Source: Anagrus nilaparvatae
Taxonomy: Eukaryota; Arthropoda; Insecta; Hymenoptera; Mymaridae
Assembly: GCA_022575985.1 (NCBI GenBank)
Contig: JAKSXM010000156.1
Coordinates: 310,001-374,000 of the forward strand
DNA length: 64,000 nucleotides
Reading direction: 5' to 3'
Position numbers and translations under genes: made by a program. Below, one piece after another: positions 54,777-64,000 of the stretch (its first letter is position 1; the number at the start of each line of letters is the position of its first letter). The notes below the pieces were generated by a model. It saw only the letters and a program-made list of their open reading frames with translations. It did no database searches and was not told where the DNA came from.

Positions 54777-57329
54777 CTTAGGTTAAGTTTAGAAGCAGCA
54801 AGAACGTATGCGCATACATTTTGAAGTTATGATCTATTTTTAATTTAATATAACTAAAATTAGTATTTTTCTTTATTTTTCATGTGCAAAAATTTCATTC
54901 TAACCCTTTAATTGCAAAATAAATATAGCCTAATTATTGAATTAAGTAAAAATAATAATTAATAATTTTTGAGAATTGCGCCTATGGACCAAAGATCTGA
55001 AAATGGAGGTTATTTTACTTTGAGTTTATTTTGTATTATTCCTAATTTGTTAATTTTAATTTACAACTTCTCTTTTCCCATCTAAAATTTGTAATTTATA
55101 ATATAACAAATTATAATTTGTAGTTTTAAGGTTTACAAAGTACGCTGGCGGTTACCGATTTGTAACTTATAAGTTTACAAATTCAAATTTGTGATTTTAA
55201 TATTTACAGATTATAAACTCAATTACCGGTTTGTAATTTTAAAGTTTACTGATTCTGATTTGTAAATTATTAGGTTTACAGAGTGAAATTTGTTAAATTG
55301 TTATTTTTGCTGTATTTTTACAAATTAGAACTTAGAGAGTACTGAAATTAAATTACACATGTTTAAGTAAATAAATCATTAAATCATGTCACAAACATTT
55401 GAAATTAGATATTTTTATTTTTTTTTGCTTATAGTTTAAGATTTATATAGCTTAATTATTTGAAATTGTCTGCAATATCTAGTAATTATCTAAGTATTTG
55501 GTTAACGCTTTTATACAACTTTGGACTAAACTTAAAACAATCGTAGATTATTTATTATCTTCAAAAATTTTCGAACATTAACTATAAGCGAGGCAAATGG
55601 GTTTAAATCAATTCGGATTACATTAATCCTTTTTAGTGTTTACTTTTAGCCAAGCTCTAAGTTTTTAGATCAATAAACTAAATTCATAGAAATTTTTACT
55701 ATTTATAATTTTAAATGTTTTTTATAATTAAAAATCTAACGAAATATGGTTGCAAACTCCCAAAAAAAAAAATTAATAATTTTCAGTTTTTTAAAAATGT
55801 TAAAATAGTATATTGTCCTCTAAATAATTCAATAAGTAAAACTTAATCAGTTTCTTTGGTCTTCTGTATTAGATTAATCAAGAGTACAACATTTTTTGTT
55901 CCTAAAATTTTCGATGAGATTCAGAAAATGTTTTTTAAATATTGCTTTTATTAAATTCATTGTTAAAATATAGTATTAACGTGAAAATTACGTTAGAAAA
56001 ATAAATGATTCACTGTAATAAACAATTCCGGTGATTTTACGAAAAAATTGGTAAATTTTCGACAAAAATCGGAAATTTACTAATATTTGTAAATTTGCGA
56101 AAAAATAGTAAATTAACGATTTATTTTTTCGTAAATTTTCGACAAAATCGTAAATTTACAACTATGTCGTAATTTTACGATTTTTGGAGAAAAGTTGCAA
56201 ATTTTAATTTGAAAATTTGCGACAAACAGTTGTGAAATTATAAGCCATATTTTTTGTACCTAAAAACGCATAGCAAACCATTTAGAGTCATAAAATAATG
56301 TTTTTTTATTTTACACCATGAGAAAAGATGAATACTTTTTTTTTCGCCATACATTTCTGTTAGCAAATAGGTATATAATTATTAATATTTTAAGAGGCTC
56401 AATTTAAACCAAAAGTATAAGATGCATGGTCGGGTCTTCAAATCGGGTCAAAAGTATTTTTTAAAAAAGAGAAACCACTGGGTTATTGCGTTTTGAGAGC
56501 TCTAGATCAAAATATAGCAGCTTTAAAACTTCGTTTTTTACAAATTTAAAGTTTCCCGCCAAGTCACGTGACCAATTAAAAATCTGACAAAAAATTTGAA
56601 TTCTGCTGCAAATTTTACAAAAGGATACGTACATAAGTTTAGCGACACCAAAAACATTTCACGAAGTATAAAAAACAAATATAAAAAAAAAATTTTCGTT
56701 GTTTAAAGCCACTTGAGGGCTACCCTGGGTATGGTCGAACCCTAAAATGCCCTTAAATGATCTGAAAATTGGCATGGAGCCATTTTTTAGCCTAAAATTT
56801 AACGTACTTCACGAAGAGTATATTTGAAGAACTTTTTCTTTTAGTCACCATAACGTATATATAGTTTTTTAATATATTGCAATTATTCCTTTAAAGGCTA
56901 TGCCCGGATCTATATAGTCAATCGGCCCACGAAAGATATTTAAAAACTAATTGTATTAGGTCTAAGTACACCTAAAAAAAATAGGATCCTGAAGTTTTCA
57001 GACTCCCAGATGCCTTCAGCTCTGATTGGCAGCCTATTAATGACAAAAAAAAAAGTAAATTTTTAACGACTTTTTAGTCGTGTTTCTGATACTCCCGTGG
57101 TAAAACTTTTTTAAACTTTTTTTAACTTTTTTCGTAAAACGAATCTCTCAAAATGATCTTGCGACCTCTCATTCAAAAGGTTAGATGATATACTTTCATT
57201 TTTCACCAAAGATGAATATAAAAAATGTTTTTAACCAATGGTTGGCCCTGTATACCCCCCCCCCTCCGAACGGGTTAAAAATAATTTTATTAGAAAAATT
57301 CAAACTCAATGTGTATTCTTTTTTCATAG
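54777..57329. other. Non-coding stretch with simple internal repeats
   Basis: About 55080-55290 is built of diverged units containing tttgtaa-n-ttataagtttac. About 56030-56210 is a run of cgtaaatttac / ttttcgacaaaa words. 56432 repeats a phrase seen at 498. 56552-56640 matches the 32399-33131 element. No open frame with protein character. Confidence 0.4.
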
Positions 57330-57600
57330 CAATGACATAGCTTGGAGTTACATCCCTGAAATTTCTGTGATCTCCTGGAATACGTTCTAGATGAAAATGA
57401 ACCGTCCGAAAGAAAGCTAATAACCTAAAGGCATAATTTTTAATTTTTCATCCAAAAAAATTTTCCAACTTTCCAATATGGTGGACCAAAAAACATGAAA
57501 AAAGGAACTTTCTACATTACTTGGGAGTTTTCAAGGATGAGAAAAACGTTTCATTTATGAAAATTTTTATTTTTTTGCCCCATCATATTTTCCGATTTTC
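57330..57600. repeat. Left arm of a widely spaced inverted pair (partner 61690-61960)
   Basis: gaaatttctgtgatctcctg, taatttttaatttttcatcc and a gtagaaagttcc-type word are mirrored at 61690-61960. It probably marks the ends of one older element now filled with nested insertions. Confidence 0.65.
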
Positions 57601-58188
57601 CAAGTTGGCGGATTAAAAAAATATGTCAGAATAAGCTTTTTACATTGCGGGGGGGGGTCGAGGGTAAGTAAAATGTTTTTAATGATTTTATATTTTTTCA
57701 CTCTGGAATATTTTTGGCTAACGGCAATTCCCTGGGGAAAATTTTAACTCATTAGCAAATCTGTATATACCATATAAAATTAATGTAAAAGATTTTGTTG
57801 TACTTCTGAATAAAAATTGGTTGCAGGGGAACAAGCTTCCAATTAATAGATGGTATATGTGCATTTCTACAAGAAAGTACGTTTATGAGCACCAAAAATG
57901 AGAAAAAAAAAATTTACGAGGCCGCAACTGCTACCATGATTTTCTGGTAATTTGAACCCTACAGAATGCAAAAAACACGAAATCGGCGATAGATGCCAAA
58001 AAGATTTTGCCACTTTTATGTCAAAAACCGTGTTTTTCGTATCTGAGCTAAGTAAATAAAATTTAATAAAAATATGTAAAAAAACCTGATTGCCAGGGAA
58101 AAATCACTCCAAAAGAAAAAAAAACTTTTCTTTTTCCTATGAAATTTAGCCAAGTTATCGTCAATTTAAGATTTCACTCAAATTTGTC

Positions 58189-58915
58189 TTAAGGGTACAT
58201 TCGCTGAGTTTTGATTAAAAATAACGTTATTTTTCAGATTAATTTTCTCAAAAAGTTTATTGAATAATACAAAGATTTTTTTACAGCTGTTATATGCACT
58301 TATAATGAACACAAAAAAAAAATTTTTTCATTTTCTTTTTTTACGTGTGATGAGACGGCGCTGAAGTTGGTGCCTAAAAAAAAGGTCCAAATCGGCCCAC
58401 ATCATAACTCGGTTTGGGATCGTTTGAAATAAAAAAAAAGAAACACCATAAAGTACATAAGTTTTTACAGGTAATGAACTACAACCAATGAAAAGTATTA
58501 AATATTAAAAAAGTTATGAAGGTAAATAGAAAAAAGTCGAAATTTGACCGTATTTTTTGCCTAAAAGCGGAACCTAGAGACCAAAAAAATCTTCCGATCA
58601 GGTTCATTGTAGTTCATAACTTGTAGAATTGCATAACAAATAGATTAAAAAAAGAAAAATTGAAATCGGACCAATAGTTTTTTTGTTATCATGTGGGCCG
58701 TTTTCAAAAAGTCCGTTTTGAGAAAAACGCGTTTAAAGTTTCGGATCTTGTATTCCTACATACTAGCACTGTGACTTTAAGACGCTGTCTTTTTTTTATT
58801 ATTTGCGGAATTTATTTAAAATTTTTTTTCTATATTTTTGAATACTTTTTGAACACAAATCAATTTAAAAAAAAAATCCATTTTCAATTTCAAAACTCAG
58901 CGAATGTACCCTTAA
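58189..58915. mobile_element. 719-bp TTAA-flanked MITE, ends gggtacattcgctgag
   Basis: The element 58193-58911 has TIR GGGTACATTCGCTGAGTTTT with its inverse at the right, and TTAA at 58189-58192 and 58912-58915. The sibling palindrome shows the empty site at 27386-27389 (gtcttaaaaaag), which fixes the insertion exactly. The 81-codon frame at 58693-58938 is incidental. Confidence 0.88.
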
Positions 58916-59468
58916 AAAAGATTGAAGTTCTATATTGAAAAATGCCTGTTTCTGAACTTAAAACATGCATTACTCGCTTGATTTTCATCGTAAATAATAA
59001 TTTTTTTTTTTAAATCGATATATTTTTCCCTGAAAATTCATTTCTTTATGAAAAAAAATCATTTTTATGTACCAAATTTTTAATTTTTAGGTCAAAAACC
59101 TTTGAAAACTGTTAGTAGCAAAATTTACTTAACACAGTTTTTGACCTAAAAATTGAAATTTGGTCAATAAAAATGGTTTCTTTCTTGAAGAAATGAATAC
59201 TCAGGGAAAAATTAATCATTATTAAAAAAAAACTATTATTTTACGATGAAAATCAAGCTAGTAATGCATATTATTTCTGAAATTTGTCTTAAAAATGATT
59301 GAAATTCTATTGAAATATGCCTATTCTGAACTTAAAATAGGAATTACTAGCTTGATTTTCATCGTAAAATAATAAATTTTTTTTAAAAGACAATTCTGAG
59401 TAAAATCTTAAATTTTCGATAACTTGGCTGAATTTCATCTGAAAAAGAAATATCTATTTGTTCAACAA

Positions 59469-59644
59469 GGGAAAAAATAGGATTTGGCTTTCAATGCAGT
59501 TGTGTGAAAGATAGAGAGTATCAGACAGCATTGAAAGTAAACTTTCCTACATTTTTTCCCGTGTTCAACACATAGTTTTTCATTAAAAGCGAAAAAAAGA
59601 TCGCCCAAAAGTAAGAAAGTAGATCTTTTTTGCAGCGTATAATG
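59469..59644. repeat. Dispersed repeat, copy B (inverted relative to 6549-6735)
   Basis: From gggaaaaaataggatttgg to gcagcgtataatg, mirrored to 6735-6549. It is inserted in the right arm of the 57856-60284 element. Confidence 0.7.
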
Positions 59645-60440
59645 AAAAGTTTTTTTTTTTCTTCTGGAGTGATTTTTCTCTGGCAATTAGATTTTTTTAT
59701 CTATTTTTTTTAAATTTTATTTACCTAAAAAGTTATTTTGAAAATTTGGGGTAGCTCAGATACGAAAAACACGGTTTTTGACATAAAAGTGGAAAAATCT
59801 TTTTGGCATCCAACGCCGATTTCGTGTTCACGTTTTTTTTTTACTAGAAATGCATAAAGACCTTTGTGGATAAGAGAGAGGCAATCTAAACTCAAACCTT
59901 TTTAAATTAAAGTAGGTAAAATACCTACACTTAATACTTACATTATTATATGTAAATCTATTTTGTAAGATCTTTTGTAAATTTATCTTTCCTTTGAAGG
60001 ACCATTTTTTTGTAAAATTTTATAGCTATCAAAAATGCTCTCTTGTTAAATCTTCCTGTTTTGATCCGTTTACGAGAAATTTAAAAAAAAACAATATTTT
60101 TTAAGTTTTGGCCACAAATTTATTATCAATCGGAAATCGCAAAGTGAGGAAAATACTCAAATATACTTATACATCCATCCAAGATAATAATGCAGCATTG
60201 AAACTTTTGATTCCTAATTTTACCAATTTCAATTCTTTCACTACTGTACTATAAAACGTACTTTCTCGTAGAAATGCAAATATGTTTTTATATAAGAGAT
60301 AATAATTATACATTTATCATAAAAGTTCCTAATTGGTGTTATTATTAGTTTTTAATAGTATAGTTTCAATTTTGCATATTGCTCTTTATAAAAATGAATT
60401 AAAAAAACAATTAATACATAGTTATATAGTTATATATGTA

Positions 60441-61530
60441 TATGTTACGGTTAGAGTCCGATCTCTGGCTAAAGCTAAGACTATCCGGTTAAAGCTAGCT
60501 TTAGCCAAGCCGTGTTGGCTAAAGTCCGATTCTCGACAATTTTTATTTTTTTGTTCAACATTAACCGGTATCGCTTGGATAAAGCTAACATTATCCAAGC
60601 GAGCTGGATAAAGCCCGATTCGTATAAAATTTAATACAATATAGTAACTAACCAACAAACATCTAGTAACTTTTTTTTAAAAAATTTTATTATTTTACCG
60701 CTATCATATTTTTGTATTCAATTTTTAAATTTAAAATTTTTTAATATACAATTAGTTAATTAACTGTAATTTTATTTATTTTACAATATAATATATTTAA
60801 ATAAATTTTATAAAATTTTTAAATAAAATTTATATGGTTAACTTATAATATAAATTATATGTTTTTTGACAAAAAATTTGACAAAAAATCTAAATAAATA
60901 TTTGCATTTGAATAAATTTTTTAATTTACATGTCAATAAAAAAAAAAACAATTAATTAATATGAATTGAAAAAAATAAAAATTTTAAATATTATTTATTT
61001 GCACATGATAAGCTACTTTGAAATTTTGAGTTAAATTTAAGCCCGCTTGTCTTGCACTTGCATTTATTATTTTTGCAACCTTGTTTGCAGTTGCATCTTT
61101 GAAAACTTTGACCACCAAATTTAGATTCCATTATTGCAAGCTGACGTAATGATTTCTTTTCAGCTGATATTTTTGAAGTATCAATATGTGTTGTATAAAA
61201 TTACAGTTAATTGACTAATTGTATATTAAAAAATTTTAAATTTAAATATTGAAATACAAAAATATGATAGCGGTAAAATAATAAAATGTTTTTAAAAAAA
61301 GTTACTAGATGTTTGTTGGTTAGTTACTATATTGTATTAAAATTTATACGAATCGGGCTTTATCCAGCTCGCTTGGATAATGTTAGCTTTATCCAAGCGA
61401 TACCGGTTAATGTTGAACAAAAAAATAAAAATTGTCGAGAATCGGACTTTAGCCAACACGGCTTGGCTAAAGCTAGCTTTAACCGGATAGTCTTAGCTTT
61501 AGCCAGAGATCGGACTCTAACCGTAACATA
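60441..61530. mobile_element. 1.09-kb inverted-repeat element with TA duplication and a captured coding scrap
   Basis: The element 60443-61528 has TA on both sides and ends tgttacggttagag / ctctaaccgtaaca. Arms of about 340 bp are near identical and carry short inverted subrepeats (ggctaaagct / agctttagcc; ggataaagct). The 78-92 codon frames in both arms are mirrored by-products. The loop holds the Cys-rich remnant at 60991-61199. Confidence 0.85.
60991..61199 (-). pseudogene. Cys-rich C-terminal tail of a KRBA2/Ginger-like transposon protein
   Basis: The minus-strand frame reads HIDTSKISAEKKSLRQLAIM, ESKFGGQSFQ, RCNCKQGCKNNKCKCKTSG, LKFNSKFQSSLSCANK and a stop. The C-x-C-x3-C-x4-C-x-C core followed by G-L-K-x-N-S-x-x-x-S-S-L-S-C-x-N matches the cysteine-rich tail found in KRAB-A-domain-containing-2-like integrase proteins of Ginger-type elements, from memory of that family. 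Two cysteines and a histidine expected in the last half are replaced by F and Q. There is no start, so it is a decayed fragment in the loop of an inverted-repeat element. Confidence 0.65.
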
Positions 61531-61689
61531 TGTATATACTTATTCACGATTTTAAACTTCAAGAAACATTAAATTCCATTGTTTATCACTAATAAAAAAC
61601 GTATTCAATTTGCTTTGATAGCATTCTTTGTTTTTGTTTATTTTGTAAATTAATATATTAATTAACCAATGTAAGAAAGTTATTTTTTT

Positions 61690-61960
61690 TTATGATTTTT
61701 TTTCACCATCTTAAAAAAAATATGCTGGTGTGAAAAAAAAAATTTTCATCATTTAAAACGTTTTTCTCGATAATCTAAACCCCCAGGTAATGTAGAAAGT
61801 TCCTTCTTTCATGTTTTTTGTTCCGCCATATTAAAAAATCGGAAAATTTTTTTTGGATGAAAAATTAAAAATTATGCCTCTAGGATATCAGCTTTCCTAC
61901 TGATGCTTCATTTTCATATCGAACGTATTCCAGGAGATGACAGAAATTTCACGGAATTAA
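61690..61960. repeat. Right arm of the inverted pair with 57330-57600
   Basis: Mirror of 57330-57600. Just beyond it (61960-62040) are short repeats around actccctg and cagggagtag. The minus frame at 61914-62105 has no recognisable character. Confidence 0.65.
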
Positions 61961-63389
61961 CTCCCTGCCCCAAGGAGTTAACTTTTTGAATCAGGGATGA
62001 ATTTAGGAAGTAATAATTCTCTGAGTCAGGGAGTAGTACTACGTGGTTATTTTTGTTAGAGTAACCGTGTATATTAGAATAGGAATTCTCTAAGAATACC
62101 ATCATGATGAGCAGAAAATTTACAATTGGAATTTGTACTAATTTTATATTTTAACTTGTTTATCTCTTACAAAGAAAATTTCATTAGCATTTAATTTTGA
62201 GAAGTCAAAAAGTAATAATTAGAAAAAAAAAGAAACCCAAATAATTTTGAAAATTACTTAAATAATTGTGAATAGTAACTATATAAATGTACTGCATATT
62301 TATTAATTATAATGACTGTTAATGTGGTATCGTCTTCGATTTTTGTTATTCGATAACTTTTTTTTATCAAATAATAATTGAGTACCAAGGGGTGGACCAA
62401 GCTTAGCTCGGGTTATAACTACGTTTGGGTTATTTAAGTCACATTTTTTGAACCCAAAATTAATTAAAATTCTTTTTTTATATAATACTTCAGTGAAATC
62501 GCGGGGGGAGTGTATAAACGAATCCTAAATAGGGGTATTTTTATGTATTCGGAATTTCAGTGTCCATATTTGGTCCACATGAGTTTTTTGGGTATAGCTG
62601 ATCACGAATTTCTAGGTCCTGTCTACTGAAAATTGAAACTTCACCCTTATATTAGTAAAAACGTGAAACACATCAAAAATGTTCCTTATAGAGATTGCGA
62701 GTTATTCATAACAAGGAATATATCCGTATAAGTCTCAATTTCGTGAAAATTCGTTTTCTACGAGTATTCCTAATTCCGCCATCTCACATAGGAGTTGTCG
62801 GTGTTTACGTTAATTTTCGATGTATATATGTATGAGATACACTTCCCACTTGAAAAGAATTTTTTTTCTTATAATACCTTTTTTTTATTGCTTTATTAGT
62901 CTTTTTTTTTACATAATAGAATAATGTGAAGTAATAAATGTGAGTAAATAAATAAACGCAGTTAATTAATTAAAAATTATAAAAAAATTGCTATTGTTGA
63001 AAAATTTTTGATGCTGAGAGAAACAAAACTTGATTTATAAAAATCGGTCAACTTTTTGCAGTTATAATAAAAAGTATATTATTAAAATATCGGTTTTTGT
63101 ATAAAAAATTGGTGAATCAAAATTTGGTTTTTAATTTTATTTTGAGATACATTTTAGTTTGAGGTACACGCTAGACCTGACAAAAATTAAATTTATTAGA
63201 AAAATAGAATAGCCGGTGTTTATTAAAATAAAAACATAAAAAATGACGTAATAACGAAAAATTATTTATTTTTTTCCGATATAAGTCCTCGGCTATATTA
63301 TATGTTTTATTGTAAACTTATTCGATGCAAATAAAAGTAACTTAACAAACGCAGATATAAACCGAGCGGAGCTCGGTCCTTCCTGGTAT
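61961..63389. other. Non-coding AT-rich sequence; nothing clear seen
   Basis: No open frame with protein character and no clear inverted repeat on reading. A G/C patch cgagcggagctcgg is at 63362-63376. Confidence 0.4.
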
Positions 63390-63685
63390 TTTTTTTTTTT
63401 TTTAATTTTTATGCTTTTTTCAAAATTTAAAAGCAAATAGCAAAAAAATTATTTATTAAAAAAAATAGAGTTAAAAAACTTTGAATGGTAAAAATCGGTT
63501 AATATTAAGCATTTTAATTTTAAAATAATTTTAGTTTCGCAAAACAACAATTTAAAATTTAATGCTTAATTTCAACTTATTTTTACCATTCAAAGTTTTT
63601 TAACTCTATTTTTTTTAATAAATAAATTTTTTGCTATTTTTTGCTTTTAACTTTTAAAAAAAGCTTTATAGGTATTTTAAAAAAA
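63390..63685. mobile_element. About 295-bp palindromic MITE
   Basis: atagagttaaaaaactttga and accattcaaagttttttaac, with gcaaatagcaaaaaaattat / aaattttttgctattttttg, form long mirrored arms. Flanking ggtatttttt / ggtatttta words suggest the ends. Non-coding. Confidence 0.7.
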
Positions 63686-64000
63686 ATAAAAAAAATATAC
63701 ACTGAGACAAATATTCCATTAGTTTAATAGGTTTGATTTCATTGAAATATAGCAATGAAATATTCTATTAAATTAATAGTATAGTTATTGAATCAATGAA
63801 ATATTTCATTAAATTAATAATATTTTAAATTCAGTAATTTTAGACTGTACTGCGCAACTCAGAATTCACTGAGAGAGACAGCGCCACGGTATACTTTAAT
63901 AACAGAGTTTATGCTGTTTTGAGTATGCCAATAATTAAAGAAAATGAAGTTTTAATTTAAAAAAAAAAAATGTTAATATATAATGGTGGAAACGCTGCTG
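63686..64000. repeat. Short-word repeats of aatgaaatatt / attaaattaata; no gene
   Basis: 63705-63835 repeats ttgaaatatagcaatgaaat-type words three to four times. The last 160 bases show no coding frame. Confidence 0.45.

Larger units (their letters stand above)
57856..60284. mobile_element. Second copy of the 27-kb palindrome element, broken by insertions
   Basis: The left end gtgcatttctacaagaaagt and right end ctttctcgtagaaatgca (60260-60280) flank the same mirrored arms as at 27012-28993. It carries a TTAA MITE (58193-58911), a dispersed repeat (59469-59644) and about 400 bp of unrelated sequence (59852-60254) in the right arm. Central parts are deleted. Confidence 0.75.

Noticed and set aside
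60333..61555. Matching 78-92 codon frames near 60.4 and 61.4 kb
   Set aside because: Same arm of the 60441-61530 element read on opposite strands.

Overview
The window is strongly AT-rich eukaryotic DNA with spliced genes. The sugar-transporter type and the mix of piggyBac-, hAT-, P-, R1- and Gypsy-like relics suggest an insect, plausibly a very AT-rich hymenopteran such as a parasitoid wasp. The species is inference; nothing in the window fixes it.

Host genes are few. At the left edge on the minus strand (1-138) is what looks like the first coding exon of a secreted or membrane protein, with a start codon and a hydrophobic signal-like segment, running off the window. Divergent from it on the plus strand (2702-7929) is a six-exon MFS sugar transporter of the facilitated trehalose transporter (Tret1-like) type, with every splice junction in phase and a 461-residue product. 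Between 25946 and 34875 on the minus strand is the 3' part of an unusual gene. One ordinary 121-nt exon is followed by eight in-phase 39-nt microexons and a 38-nt terminal one. Each encodes a 13-residue repeat of the form D-A-T-T-H-D-F-L-P-x-Q-E-T. I do not recognise this protein, and it is the main novelty here.

Most of the rest is mobile-element debris. Coding relics include a Jockey-like reverse transcriptase scrap (20.1-20.3 kb), a decayed unknown gene (21.2-22.0 kb), a Gypsy-like gag-protease relic (23.5-24.9 kb), a hAT transposase (45.6-47.2 kb, minus), an R1-clade 3' end (47.3-48.2 kb), a P-element/THAP9-like transposase fragment (54.0-54.4 kb) and a Cys-rich KRBA2/Ginger-type tail (61.0-61.2 kb, minus).

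Non-coding space is dominated by inverted-repeat elements, from 70-bp hairpins to near-complete palindromes of about 2-2.6 kb (14.6-16.6, 17.9-20.1, 27.0-29.0, 43.6-45.2, 50.4-52.9 kb). Several have clean TTAA or TA target duplications and nested insertions. Several carry arrays of short palindromic subrepeats, notably about 1.1 kb of 13-bp CTTG-n5-CAAG units at 49.1-50.2 kb. These elements fill the introns of both host genes. Coordinates of repeat arms were read by eye and may be off by several bases. Exon coordinates were checked base by base for phase.
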